DNA from: Varanus komodoensis
Taxonomy: Eukaryota; Chordata; Lepidosauria; Squamata; Varanidae
NCBI RefSeq assembly: GCF_004798865.1
Contig: NW_025335268.1
Coordinates: forward strand, 89,398,748 to 89,462,747
DNA length: 64,000 bases
Direction: 5' to 3'
Under the pieces are notes generated by a model. The model searched no databases. It saw only the letters and a program-made list of their open reading frames with translations, and was not told the origin of the DNA. The position numbers were made by a program, and so were the translations under genes. Shown piece after piece: positions 10,894-23,324 of this stretch (its first letter is position 1; the number at the start of each line of letters is the position of its first letter).

Positions 10894-13241
10894 ATAGGAG
10901 GCAGCTGGAGCTGGGACGCCTCTAAAAGCTATCCAAAACAACAGCTCTAATTAGCATTCCCTTGCCAAGCAGTTCTCTGGCTTGTCCATGAAGGTTCCAG
11001 GCTTGGATGACACAACAAGCCTTCATGGTATGGGCAGACCATAGAACAGAGTACTTTTTCTGTTCATGGTTTTTAAAGCCCAAACCTACCATGCTGAAAT
11101 ACCATGATAGAATTAAGACAGCATGACAGAGCAACAATGGTTACACACACACACGCACACACACACTTGTTTCCTGAACTGGAAATTTTCTGTTACTCAT
11201 TTCCATACTATAAATGAAGTTTTGGCTCATTTTTCTCATTTTTGGCTATTTTAGGAAAGACTAATGTCTCTTTTCAACTTGTAGTTGGTCCTATTAGTGT
11301 GCAGGCAAAATTAGATGCCACTCTATTTGTCTCTTAGCAGGACTGGACTGCAACTGTGTGCACTGGTTTTGAACCAGGTTAACAGTTACTGTTTCTTCCA
11401 AGGAAGTCTTGCAATTATACACTCATGGAAAGAAAACTCATTGTTAAGAGCTTGCTTCCCACATCCTCCACAGAGTTATGGTTTTCAAGATTCTTTAGAT
11501 GGGAGCCAAGATACTAAAACAAATTTGAAACCACTGGCTTGATTTTATTCTTTATGGGTTGAAATGCCTGAGGCCAACATTATTCTCAGCCTACATTTCA
11601 GCTTGTTTCCAAGGTCCTGTGAACTGATGCTATGCCATGTCATATTATTTGGTTTGTAAAGTGAAGAGGTAACCCTCCTCTTTCTAAGTACTTTTATAGC
11701 TTGCCCATTGATGGTGTGCAATGGTCTTTATTGATGATAGCTCTTGGTTTTTGAGTGCCCTTGAGCAAGATACCCCCAATAGATCTTTCCTTCTCACTGC
11801 CACTAGCACCAGCTGCTATTGTCTTTCACCCATATTTTTTTCAAGAAAGCTCCTATCACTCGTTTGTCACCTATAGAGCCAATGAGCAAGTAAACAATGG
11901 AAACTCCTCCTCCTCCTTCACAGCTCCATCACCTGGCAGAGCAAGAAGCAAGTTACAAGCAGGTTGCAACCAAGATGGGGAAGGTCAGCTCCAGGGGATT
12001 ATTGTCATCAGTGGACCTTTACTGAGGTCTGGGACCTTTGCAGGAGTCCATCCATGCTTACTCGTGATACCAGCCCTGGTCTTTATCTGGTAAAGACCAG
12101 AGGGGGACCATTAGATTTGTCTGGAACTAAACTCCATCCTGGAAGGCACAACCACCTGGACTGCTGAAGTTGAATGCAACAGTGTATGCAAGTTGTGCAG
12201 CTGCATTCAACAAGGGCACTTCTTATTTCCAAGGGAGGACCTCAAGCCATTTCACACCAGCTGAGCATCTGGACCACAGATGCCATAATACAAGTTTGTT
12301 TAGAAACTATAGCTGCTAATAAATGTAAATTTAAGCACACATCCCCATGTGAGACTTTAGCAAGGGCAACTGGTGACTTCTAGAATATAGAAAGGCAGCC
12401 GTGCTTTTAGTTTTGTTTTGGTTGGCTCACTGCTGTTCACAGAACATTTGGTATTTGAAATTCCACCCTTGAAATCAGAAACACACAGAAAAGCGGCGAC
12501 AGCTGGGATGAAGAACTTGGGGGTATACTCATTTGCACATGCCTTTAAACAGCATTTTCCTAATGCAGGTGATACCAACCTGTATGTCCAGGTTTGCAAT
12601 GGTTGGATAAGATTGGACAGAGGGATTGTTGAAATCATGTGTCCTACTTTACGGAGAATAATCCTCTATTTGAAGGGCTGTCAGAGCATCATTCTCTATT
12701 TGAAGACATCTTTTATTAGAAGTCTACTTTAGTCCACTTTATAATTAAAGACTTCTAGGAAGGGGGACTAAGGGCTTCAAAGTTCCCTGCTAATTGTTTG
12801 TACTTGGACAAAAGACTGAGGTGACCTGGGCCATGTGTCTCCTGCTATAGTGAGATGTTTTAGCAAAGATTTCTAACTTTGTTTGAACCTTTGTCCCCTC
12901 TTTTGTCCCCCTTTTTGGCACCTTGTAAATGGCCATCCTCTCTCTCTCTCTCATCTTTAAGGAAGATGGATTTGGCTTTTGGGATCTTGTGCTATACTTT
13001 TGGCCTTTTTTCTTTTCCTTTTTTTTTAGTTTTTTCCATTGAGATTAGATTTTCTATCATGGTCAGTTTTGGAATCCTCCTTCATTCAAGGAGATGGCAT
13101 TAAGCTTTCAGCATATTAAAGTGGGTAGTGTTTCTTCTACTGCTAGGATTGCTCAAGCTGCATGATGGGCAATGTAATGTCACTTATAGCTTGATCCAGT
13201 TTTCCATGTTAAGATGACCTTATGGAAAAGTTATTGTACAA
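10894..13241. other. Unrecognised DNA with an (AC)n tract
   Basis: About 2.3 kb with no recognised gene or major repeat. It contains an (AC)n microsatellite at 11142-11167 with one GC interruption, a short (CT)n run near 12930-12950, and a TCCTCTATTTGAAG motif near 12660 and 12700 that recurs near 39.8 kb and 52.45 kb. The 112-codon frame at 11755-12093 shows no family signature. Confidence 0.5.
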
Positions 13242-13270
13242 TAACCCCTAACCCTCACCCTAACCCAACC
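13242..13270. repeat. Short telomere-like CCCTAA array
   Basis: About four to five diverged CCCTAA units (CCCCTAACCCTCACCCTAAC within 13245-13270). This is the vertebrate telomere repeat on the C-rich strand. Such short interstitial arrays arise by break repair or chance. There is no longer subtelomeric context here. Confidence 0.6.
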
Positions 13271-16200
13271 CATAAGAATGTCTCCAAAATTTAATTTTCC
13301 TTTGAATTTCTGTTCAAAAAAATTTCTATTCTACCAAATTGAATGAGACTGTGGGGGTTTTTTTAAGTGGATGAAATTTTGGGACAGCACTAATTTACCT
13401 ACACAGAAAGTGTCCACATCTATTGAGCAGTACAAGCCTTTTGGAGTGGAATCTCAATTAAGCCTATTCCCCTGAAAGTTGCCCCCCGACACACTCCATT
13501 ATATTCTGGCTACACAGTCATGCATATTATGGTCATGTTCACCTGTAGAAATACTGTATTTTGAAAAATATGGATCATTAGAGCATGTCACCAAGGCCAC
13601 AGATACAGAGAATAAAAACCCTTTATTAATATATTTCTCCAGATGAGCTTTTTATTATCATCATCCCTTAATTCAAGGTTAGCGAGTGTGTTCCTCTTTG
13701 AGGCACTCATTTGCAATGCACAACTCAGCCAAGCTATGCAGCAGCTTGTATAGTGTGTTGCCCATGCTAATGCGTCCCATTGATCCCAACAGTGCCAGAA
13801 GATGCTCTCTGCTGATTGGGAAAGGTCTTTTAAACCCACAATCTTCCTAGCAATTCTGGTCCAGCTTTTACACTCCTGTGCACCATGCTAATTAGTCACC
13901 TATTTAAGCAATGGATTTTAATTCTCTGTAGTGCATACAGAAAATATCCAACCTGAGTGTAAATTGATTTTTCTTTCAGAGTCATAGTGCCTCATACACA
14001 TTCAGAAGGGCTCCTATACTGCAAGTAACAGTAAGCGAATAACAGTTTTGTTGGTTTTCTCTCCCAGAGCTGGGGAAAGTTATTTCCTACTGTCAGGTTG
14101 CTGTTGTGAGTGACTGTGGAACTTATACACAGGCCAAGAGGCTTGCCAAGTGTTGAAAAAAAGGAGACAGATTCTTGCCATAGGAACCAAGAGCTGCAGA
14201 GTAAAGCAGTGGACCTCAGAGGTGAAGGCTGGCAACTTGCCACCCCTGCAAGCTCATGGCCCCTGCCCTCAAAGCCAGTCTGACCTCCTGCTGCTGACTG
14301 CCACCACTGTATCCCTGTAAATTATGCCTACAAGGGAAGAAAAGCTTTGTACTGCTGCAGAGATGTAAATAGGTGGAATTTACTGTGATAACAAGCTAAA
14401 TTTTATTTGCCTGCTATTCTATAGCACTTTGCTACCAAACTTCAGTACCAAAACTACCAAAAAATGGAACATCGTTGATGGTGGAACAGTGTGGCCTACT
14501 AAGCAGCTTCTGATACACCAAAGCTGCTCCAAGACTCCTGAAGTTCCCTTTTTTGCTTTAAAGGAACAGACAGTCCCTTAAAGGAGTGGAGTCAAGAGGA
14601 TTAATTTAACAAAACTTCATAAGGGTCAAGAAGATCTTTGCAACTCCTGAAGCAATGACTACCCTCCAAAGTACAAGAAAAGTTCCAGATAGTTTTCTCA
14701 CCGTGTTCTGTCCAAGGTGCTGATAGGCTTTGCCATCTCTAAGCCTGCACATGCCATGACTTGGCCTTCATAGACATGAGTCTGTCCTGTAACCATGACC
14801 TGGCTGTACATGGCTCGATTCTGCCTTGTCTGCCCTTAAGTGCCACAGTTACTGTCTGCCTCCTTTGTGAGCTCAGGACCTGGTCACAACAGAACAATGT
14901 ACTTGAGATACCGGGGGTTCCTGAAAAGAACTCCTTGCAGAATATTATCAGGATGCTCTTCAGAGTGTCTGCCTCTCCTGATCTGATGGGATACAGAAGA
15001 TCTGACCTGAAGTTCCATCCACAGCTCACACCCACATCTACCCTTCTTTGAAACAGGAATGGTATCCTCCATTAGTCCCCTCTCCCACTGCTCAAATTAT
15101 TATGACAATGCAGAATCACTGCGCCTTAACAGGAGCTTTCATAACACCTGGGCAGGCAGTCTTAATGCAAGGATTTGATGTAAAACCCTTTTTTGAGGAA
15201 GTGTTCAAAAAGTTTTAAATTTTCAGTACATTTGCTATGCTTTCAATGCCAGCCTCCTGAACTTGGCTTGAAATTCTGCCTTTAGTGGACTTTGGAACAC
15301 TCTGAACTAGAATACCTCTCAGAAATTTTGTCCATCAGGTCTAATAACATGGGTTCAACTCAGGTTCATGCATAGGAGAACAAGGGCTTGTCTTGAAAAA
15401 GAGGAGCTCTCTCACCCCTTTCTTTAATTACATCCTGGTTAGAATGAATAAAAGCTTGAAAATATAGCTTTAGCATACTAAAACACTAACAATCTTCTCC
15501 TCTCCTCTACCCTCCCTTCAATGACTCCATCATCCACACTTCACCTTGGGTAAGTGGCACATAACTTCCCCTGATAAAATAATAAAGGAGATTTCTATAA
15601 GCAATCATCAATATGACAAAAAGTCTCAGAAATATATCCATCACTTGTGACAGCTGTCAACAACCTTTCAGGCAAAATAGCAGTGTGCTGAGAAACAAAT
15701 TGAGAAGGTGCCCCACCATTCTTTCCTCCAATGCCATGAAAAGACAGCTTTGGCCCGGCTTGACACTGCAGTCTGGCCTGACACCACTATTCATTTCTCT
15801 CTGCTGTTTTGTCCATCCTTGAAGATATGTCAGAGAGTGACTAATGCAAGTCAGGCTTGTTTTCTTTCTCTCCTCTCTCTGCCAGCTTAACAAAACAATG
15901 CAACAAACACAGAATAGCAAGTAGAAACATGATTAACATGCCCAACCTTTCTCATTCTCAAAACATTGTCCTATCTGATCCACATTTAGTCATACTCATT
16001 AAAATCATTAAAAGGTCCATTAAAAGGTCCATTAAAATCAGAAGGGCTTACGCTACTCACCATTAATCAAAGTTCCATGTGTCTTCTCTAAATATGACTC
16101 AATCTGGATCCAAGCCTACATTTGTTTGTTTTATTCGTAACAACTTGTTATGCATTTTGCAAATCCACACTGCAATATTGACTGAAATATTTACTGCTTA

Positions 16201-16339
16201 ACATTTTATACAATGATATCAATGGCGAGGAAGTATAAAGGTTGGATGAATAGGTAACTCACCTGTGAACCACTCACCTATTGAAATCTTGCATTCCAAC
16301 TCTCGGTTGCCTGCTGGTTCCCTCACATAGAACACTGTG
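13271..16339. other. Unrecognised intergenic DNA
   Basis: About 3 kb without a recognised repeat or gene. Overlapping short frames on both strands at 14739-15072 carry no family signature. A small direct duplication, ATTAAAAGGTCC twice, lies at about 16009-16030. Confidence 0.5.
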
Positions 16340-18645
16340 CTTCCTGTTATCAATACATCTTCCCTTTAAAATGAACACTGCTTCTTAGAGTTTTACCTGT
16401 AGATACAGTTGCAGACATGTCAGTGTCAAAAACCTTTGGTGAAGTCTTTCTGGCAGGTTGTGCTGGAACTGTGCCATTTATTCTGTCCTGAGAGCCCAGT
16501 TTCCACCTAGCTGATGTGGGAACACGTGCATTCCCAGTTGTCTCATCAATCACTGGCTCAAGACTTTTTCGTACTTAGCAGATCTCTTTTGTTCTTCTTG
16601 TCGACAGCCACATCATCGTTCTGAACCAAATCTGATCTTGGGGTCATATGTCACTCAGTCACTTTTGCAGGTTTCAGTGCTCCTTTTTGACAGATGGTAA
16701 CTGTTTCTGTTTAGTTTTTGTTTCTCAAGGTTTGGCATTTGACTTTACTAAATTGACCACATATCCCCGGCCAATGAACAGCTTCTCAAGATCTTCTTTT
16801 GCATAGTTCAGTAGTTAGATGACTCTTTGTAAGGTGTTGGGGGTTTTGCTTGTGAGGTTTTTGTTTTTGTCTTACTAGAACTTTTGTTTCATTTTCTAAA
16901 ATGAGCCTACTATATGAACAATGCTTCTCAGCACAAATATCTTAATAAAGTTGTAACGTTCTTCAGGTTTGATTTTCATCTATGCTTTTCCCTTATGAAC
17001 TTTGATAGGAACCTACAAGTGGCGCCTATGAATTTATTTCTATAGAATATAGTTCTGGTGAACAATCTGCTTCTTAAAACTCATCTGAATAATTTGTAAC
17101 AGCAACCAATTGATCTTCTGAGTCTATTTCCATCAAATTAGTACTGAAATGGTTCCAAATTTAAATTAGTCACAGCCTTTAGACACTGTATAGCTTGTGC
17201 ATCAACATTTTCTATTTGGAGTTCAAGTTCATCCGCTTTGTCTTTTTACCTAAAATTCAGATCATATTTAGCAAAGATTGCTTTTCCCAGTGTATATTAA
17301 TAAGCTGACATTTGAATCAAGTTTCAGGAAGTTCAAATTACAATGCAATTTTCATTTATTTTAAGATGTTACAATTTTGAAGTGTATTGTTTTATGATAT
17401 TTTATGAGAAGTTGCACATGCCATTCATTCTCTAGAGCTGAAAAATTCAGTGCGCCAGTTCAGAAATCACATGGGTTTCTGACTTGTAGTGTTTCTGCCA
17501 GTGCAATCATATATTTGACTTGAGGTTTTCTTTCTCTAAGCAGGGGTCCTCAAAGTTTTTCAACAGAGGGCCAGTTGAAAGGTGCCGGTGGTGGGTGTGG
17601 ACTGGCAAGGCGGTGCCAGCGGGGAACTTGGGCCGGTGAGCGGGCAGGAGTGGGGGGCGAGTGGGCATGTGCACGGCGAGGCAGTGGCTTGCTCACATGG
17701 AGATCATTTTCTCCAAGCAAGTCCAAAATGATCTCTGTGCGTGAATGCACAGCGAGTCCAAAACCTCCGAGGTGGGCCAGATTAATGGGCATGGCAGGCC
17801 AGATCCGGCCCGCGGGCCATAGTTTGAGGACCCATGCTCTAATGGAATGCATTTATACATTGATTGGATTTCCATCATTTTCTGCATTCTCTCCAGCATG
17901 CTGCATTCTCTCCAACATTTGTAGTAGCACTTCCCCATATCACTGTGTCATTTCCTCTGTAGGGCCTTTGCTACTGTTAGCTCTTTCCTTTCTGTGAGAC
18001 TTGGTATTATTTAACATTTCTAAGAGTATGATTCTATGCATGTTTAAACAGGGAAAATTCTTATTACTGCCAAAGCTGGCTGGACCATGCTGGAAGTTGT
18101 AGGACTTCTTTCTGTCTAAACATGCATTGGAATGAGACATAAAGGTCTTTTTTCCCACTTCCTCTGCCCTGCATTTCTCCACTGCATGCTACAGAGTTAA
18201 ATGAGTCTCAGTAAAGTGGCTCATTATCTGCCTGAGTTTATACCACAGACTGTGTAACCTTTAACAAGTGATTCAGTCGGCTTACCAAATCCACAAATTT
18301 CTACTAGCAGCTTTAATCATTCATATATAGGTCTGTGCTTTTTTCCCTTCACTCTGAATGTTAGTGTAAGATCTGTATCTTTCATATGTAACATTATAGG
18401 TGGGTGCACAGCATGTTTCAAATGTATTAATCAAAATGTGAGTTCCTTCCTTATCTGCATTTTCAGCACATGGAAAAGTATTAAATACATTTCTTGCTTC
18501 TTTGTCTGCCACAAGAAGAAACAGTACTGACGGAAGTCTCTCATCTTTCTTATCTGCTTCATAATTCTGCAGTTCAATTCAAATCCTTGTTCCCACCTTG
18601 TCAACACTCTCTTCAGCACTTTCCCTACAAAGAGTTGCATTCTGG
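16340..18645 (-). mobile_element. Ty3/Gypsy-like LTR element remnant
   Basis: Fossil of a Ty3/Gypsy-like retrotransposon on the minus strand. The region 18.2-18.64 kb has the composition and residue pattern of a Gypsy gag core. The region 16.34-16.6 kb resembles the variable tail that follows integrase in such elements. Most of pol is missing between them and no LTRs were seen. It is broken in many places and looks old. A hAT-type miniature element (17541-17836) inserted into it, which shows the Gypsy copy came first. Confidence 0.5.
17541..17836. mobile_element. hAT-type non-autonomous DNA transposon
   Basis: The terminal inverted repeats read CAGGGGTCCTCAAA at the left and CATGGGTCCTCAAA (complement of the right end), 13 of 14 matching. 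The flanks share CTCTAA (17534-17539 and 17837-17842), consistent with an imperfect 8 bp hAT target duplication of the usual nnCTAnnn kind. The 296 bp interior is GC-rich with CpGs, has GATCCGGCCCGCGGGCCATA near the right end, and encodes no transposase. Elements with the same 'gggtcctcaaact' ends are widespread in vertebrates and need a full-length hAT transposase in trans. Confidence 0.8.
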
Positions 18646-18679
18646 GAGGCTGTAGGTAGCCAGTACATTTTAGTTCACT

Positions 18680-19560
18680 GTTTTACTTACAGACCTGGTT
18701 CACATCCCATTATAAACCAGAGTTCTATAGGAACCCTGGCTTATACTTTACAAACAGCTCATCAACCTTGCCTGATGACTTCTGCTGTAAGCTGCAGGAG
18801 TAGCTCAACCACACATTGACTTTCTTTCCATGGGCTGTTTAGTCTTGCATGCAAACTAGGTCTCTGGCTTGCCTCTCATTTGACAAGCCAGATAAATAAC
18901 CCAACAACCAACTGTGGTTATTTCTGGTTCACTCATAGACTGAGATCAGACGACACAAACCATTGTTTGTCTGTTGTGATGTTTGAACCCAGTAAACCAG
19001 AGTAAGTTTGGTCTTTAGAAACCTTGATAAAAAATGATGGTTTGTTCTATGGTTTCTTCATACCACTATGGCTTGTCATGTTTTGTGAACCCAAAATTGT
19101 GGTTTCCACAGTTCTGGTATGCAATTGCCACAGAGTCCCTGGAAATAACAGCAACTGCAGGAACTTCTCCTCTATGTGTGGTGCAATGAGGAAGGAAAAG
19201 GGAGAAGGGAACTCAGGCAGGGAACATTTCACCTTGAAATTGAATTTCATGTACAGTGCCTGGTAGGATACAGGCCAAAAGCAGGAGGACTGAGTGGAGA
19301 AGATGGAAACCTATTTCATCTGTTAAGTCTGATAGTCGTCTGGGTAGATCATGGTAAAAAATCATGAACCACAGAACCATGCAGCATTACTTGTTGTCTT
19401 GTGTGCACACAGCATAATATTAACCAAAGCCCAGATGGAAAATTTGTGGTTTCAATGGGAGTGATTGGGCAGAATGCACAAGCATGTGGTCAAAAGCAAT
19501 AAACCAGGATTCCCTAGAACTCTTGGCTTATTGTGTACTAATCCAGAACTGCTAGTCTAT
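18680..19560. repeat. Putative non-autonomous DNA transposon
   Basis: Two similar blocks lie about 790 bp apart: AAACCAGAGTTCTATAGGAA (from about 18715) and AAACCAGGATTCCCTAGAAC (from about 19502), each followed by CTGGCTTA- or CTTGGCTTA-like sequence. Between them GGTTCACATCCC, GAACCCAGTAAACCAGAG and 'ggtttgttctatggttt' phrases recur. This pattern of repeated AAACCA/TGGTTT words is typical of a squamate miniature element family I cannot name. Borders are uncertain. Confidence 0.3.
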
Positions 19561-19895
19561 GCATACCCACTCAAAGCATTGTCCTGAAAATTTATTATCT
19601 TGGAAATATATCACTTCTGTGTTCCTGTGTCTGCACTAGTCTTCTAGCAATTTATCCTCCATCTAAGGTGCTCATTTGAGCTATAAGGTAAGGCCATGAG
19701 CATCTGGAGGCCTACTTATATTCCATTATGTAAATTTGTTGGCTCCACAATTCTGAACCATTTGTTTCGCTGCAGTCTCCATGAACAAAACAAAGTATCT
19801 TGTCCATCTGTTGAGGATGTTCTCGTGACACAAATGAAGCATGTTTTCAGCCATTGTGGAATCTCTCTTCCCAAAAGTCTACATTTCCTTCTGTT

Positions 19896-19954
19896 GTTTG
19901 CTTTGCTTTGCTTTGCTTTGCTTTGCTTTGCTTTGCTTTGCTTTGCTTTGCTTT
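19896..19954. repeat. (CTTTG)n microsatellite
   Basis: About 11 perfect tandem copies of CTTTG. It produces the artefactual frame of repeated AKQSK on the minus strand and ALLCF on the plus strand. Perfect units suggest ongoing length variation. Confidence 0.95.
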
Positions 19955-20021
19955 TGGATGCAGTAGTGTACAACAGGGAGAGTGGGAAATTGCATGAATC
20001 CAGTGTGTAATATGTGTAATA

Positions 20022-20330
20022 TGTAGGGATGTGTGAAAAATCCATCTAGCGGAGGGAACCATTGGATTCTTTGGGCTTGGCTTTCTTTCTCGTGGCTATG
20101 AATTGAACTTCTTGGCAATCACACTGAGTTCACAGGCACTTAACAGGAATCAAGCCCATGTGAATGCTACATAAGCAGCTTCCCTTTTCCATGCATGTGA
20201 CTATTAGTGCTGCATGTGACACAGAAGAAGGTTGCCTGTTGCACAACTGGAGATCCGTGATCATCCATGGTCTACTTCTTGGCTCAACTAGCTTTCTAAG
20301 CAAGGACTGAACATGAGGTGATATCTGCAA
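20022..20330 (-). repeat. R2 unnamed hairpin repeat
   Basis: Starts TAGGGATGTGTGAAAAATCC, then GGAACCATTGGATTCTTTGG (the reverse of the GAATCCAATGG block of the 9283 copy). AATCAAGCCCATGTGAATGC follows (compare AATCAAGCCCACATGCTGC at 37.2 kb), then GGTTGCCTGTTGCACAACTG, then a decayed hairpin region at 20262-20330. The order matches the other copies. It is older and more diverged than 37057-37460. Confidence 0.5.
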
Positions 20331-20549
20331 ACTGAAGTGGGCTGGATCCAGGGGAGTTTTGTTGTAACACTAGTAATATATCATGGTCATGAATTCATAT
20401 GTCTTTGGCCAGAGTCATCACCATATTGGTACTCTTGGAGTAGTCTGGATAGCACTCCTCTCAAAACTGCTCACAGCAATGGACATGCCAAGGCCAACAT
20501 AGTGGAGGGCTCTGTGAGCAGGGCAGTTCCATCAAAACACCAGTAAGGA

Positions 20550-20985
20550 GGAGGCCTTCTGTTACTGGGAATTCTATCCCACATGAAATTAGTTCTTTCA
20601 GACACTAGCTGAAGGCATTATTGTTTCATAGACATTTTGGAGGTTGATTGTGTTGGTCTTTGTTTTCAATGGATTGTTTTAAGGTTAATTAATTGCTGCT
20701 ACCATTTCGCAATTTCTATTTTCATGATTTTCAATTTTATGAATTTTGTATAATTATTTTTGCATTATTGGTTGTTAATTTGTTTTATGTTACATCCCCT
20801 TCTCAATTTATTTGTTTACCTTACTTATTATTATTAATTGGTTATTCCCTCAGTTGGTTATTAATAGTTTTATTGTACTTGTTGATTTTATTGTATTGCA
20901 TTTTGGCACTGATTTTATGTATGCTTCCCAGAGACCCTAAGACTGATTGGGCCACATATAAATCAAGTAAATAATAATAATTAAT
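20550..20985 (+). repeat. L2-like LINE 3' end
   Basis: The plus-strand 3' UTR is T-rich with a terminal block CCCAGAGACCCTAAGACTGA, then GGGCCACATATAAATCAAGT and an (AAT)n-type tail. This is the same layout as the other L2-like 3' ends in the window. No coding sequence is kept with confidence. It is 5'-truncated. Confidence 0.6.
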
Positions 20986-22460
20986 AAATAAGCAGGGCAG
21001 AATGCTACCATTTCATTGCTGAGGCAACAGAGCATGGAGCCAGAATGTCTTCTGAGATGAAAGGGTCCTTCAGTGAATGTGTTTCCACTTGCAAAAGTTC
21101 AGGGAGATAGAAGGCAGAGGAGGAATAAACTTGGGCCTTCACTTTATCACTGGGAGGCAGGGCTGGGCAGGAAAAGGGTGAGGAGGCATGACTAGCGTTT
21201 AATCTTCGCCTTTGCATGGCCAGGGACCAGCTGGAGAATTGTGGGGGCAAACAGATTGGAGACACTCCAACCCTGATGGTCAGGAGAGGTCACCAGACTA
21301 CTCTTCAGCATTTGTGCATTCTGCAACGTATTTTCATATTCCTCACATGCAAGTCATGTTCATACCATCACTATCATCATCTTTATCACAACTGCCTTGT
21401 TGAAAAGTGGCCTCAGTGTCAAGGTGAGACTTACATGGGATACTTTTTGTTCATTACAATTTTACATTTTAGTTGATGTTGGATTGATTTTAGCTACTTT
21501 TGCATTAAGGGTGGTCTCCTACTCAATAGTTTTGATGTGGGGGCAATTCAACAGCAGGAAATTTGAATTACTTTTTAAAGAAAATCCCCAGTATCAGAAG
21601 CATCACAATCCTTTTTTAGGCCAACCCAAAGCTTGAAGAATATTGCACAAGCTTCCAAGTTATCTAGAGCTCTCCATCTGGCAAGGTGATATGCAAAGGA
21701 GTGGGGGCTAGCTGCTGTTCAAGTTTGCCTTTGGTTGCAATACTAAGAGAAAAAGTTGGGAGAGGCTGCATATCTTCAAATTAGGCTTTCTCAGGTCCTC
21801 TAGTGAAACACCCCTCAAAATTTTATCAGAATCTTGAAACAATGCCAACAAAATCTGTCTTTCTACTACTCACAAAGACATGCAAATAATCTTTTTCTCT
21901 CACTCCTCTGTATAAGGGTCTTCTTTTAGAGCAGTACAATGGAAAATTATCTGCAGTGTCCAGCACTCTTTGTACTAGTTTTTCCTTAAAATTTCTTAGG
22001 CAATTGTGCTCAATTTTATTTTCACAATCTGAGTTCCCTTTTTTGATGTATTAAATTGAAAATATCATCTATTATAGCTGCTCTCTTCTAACCTCAAAAG
22101 AGCCAAGCTTTATAACTATTTCTTTTTGTTCCCAATTACTTAGATGGTGGATAGAAATTGAATCTTTGGGCTTTATCCTGGGTAATATAACAGATCCTTT
22201 ATCATGATACTATTCTGCAGGGGGTTTTTATTATTTTTTTAAGCAGCACTGTATCAACTCATTTATCTTATCATATTGGTTGTTATTAAGGAATTGAGGG
22301 AAGCTCAGCTCTTCAGTCAATGCTCATACAAACATTCGTCAAAGGAGAACACTTTGTTCCTATAGGATGAGTTCTACTACAATATTAAGATCTAGATTCA
22401 TACCTAATACCCGTACATATAATCCTTGAAGCCCACAAAATATTTATCGATTACAACAAA
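20986..22460. other. Unrecognised intergenic DNA
   Basis: About 1.5 kb without a recognised element. Overlapping short frames at 21005-21636 show no family resemblance. Confidence 0.45.
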
Positions 22461-22461
22461 A

Positions 22462-22536
22462 ACAGCAATGCTCTAGCACCTTAAACTAATGAATTTATTC
22501 TGACATAAGCTTTTGTGGACTATTGCAAAGTGTGAG
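22462..22536 (-). repeat. Penelope-like element 3' end fragment
   Basis: On the minus strand the segment reads GTCCACAAAAGCTTATGTCA, then AATAAATTCATTAGTTTAAG and GTGC. This is close to the 'ccacgaaagcttatg..aataaatttgttagtct..aggtgc' signature that I recall from Penelope-like retroelement ends in reptiles. The family name is from memory, and only about 75 bp are present. Confidence 0.45.
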
Positions 22537-23324
22537 AGAGTTTCAGGTTTGTACAAACAGGTTGACTTCTATCTGTAGCTCCAGCCCCCTGCCCAACATA
22601 GAGAGAAATGTCACAGGCTGCCTCTGTGAGGTCACAAATTGGCCTCTGAAAGGAAGAGATGGGCATGCCAGGTGCAGGGCAGGTGGGAAGGAGGCTGTGG
22701 CTGCAGGCTCTCACCATATCCAATCCAAAGGCTGTCCTTCCCCCTTCTCTCTCCCTCTGCAGAACATGGCTGAAAATGGCTATCTAGATGAAATGCCAGG
22801 GATACGATGCTGCAGTGGCAAAGATTGCCACCTCCACCCCAAGCACTGCACACAGGATGGAGTGGGACAGTTTACGTGCATCATGGGTGGTGGTGGTAGC
22901 AATAGGACTCTGCTCCTATTCATGGAGCTTGCCAGCAATTGCCTTAACTCTGAATGGCCTTCATGGACATCACTGCATGGCCAAATCCAGTTGATCTGTT
23001 ATTTTATGCTATTATATCTGGTGATTTGGTCATATCAGATTCTAATATTAAGCCACTTGTTATAACCTTTGTAGTGCATAGAATGGTCATAGCCAGAGGA
23101 AAATAGCAGAGCTGGAGGAGGAGCAGCTAGGCAAACAAGAGTGCCAAATATGAACATAAACAAAACCAGAATGGATCTGCCCAATATTTTCAGGAAAAGT
23201 ATTCCTCCCCTGAAAAAGTTGTTCTCTTTTCTCTGAAACATCAAGCATGCACATTTTCAAACAACCAGCAAATACAACGAGCACCCAACTGCTGTAATTA
23301 AACCTCAAGCTCAACTATGAATTT
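22537..23324. other. Unrecognised DNA with longest open frame
   Basis: Contains the longest open frame in the window, 180 codons on the plus strand (22523-23065). The product has no recognisable domain, several Cys but no regular spacing, and a hydrophobic C-terminus (LICYFMLLYLVIWSYQILIL). No promoter, splice or codon-bias evidence supports it. I consider it a chance frame. Confidence 0.4.

Noticed and set aside
13242-13270. True telomere or fusion site
   Set aside because: Only four to five imperfect units with unique DNA on both sides.
19716-20045. Frames with repeated AKQSK or ALLCF
   Set aside because: Translation of the (CTTTG)n array.
22523-23065. 180-codon open frame on the plus strand
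   Set aside because: Longest frame in the window but with no domain, no repeat of the frame in a second exon, no splice context and ordinary local composition. A frame of this length is expected by chance in 64 kb scanned in six frames.
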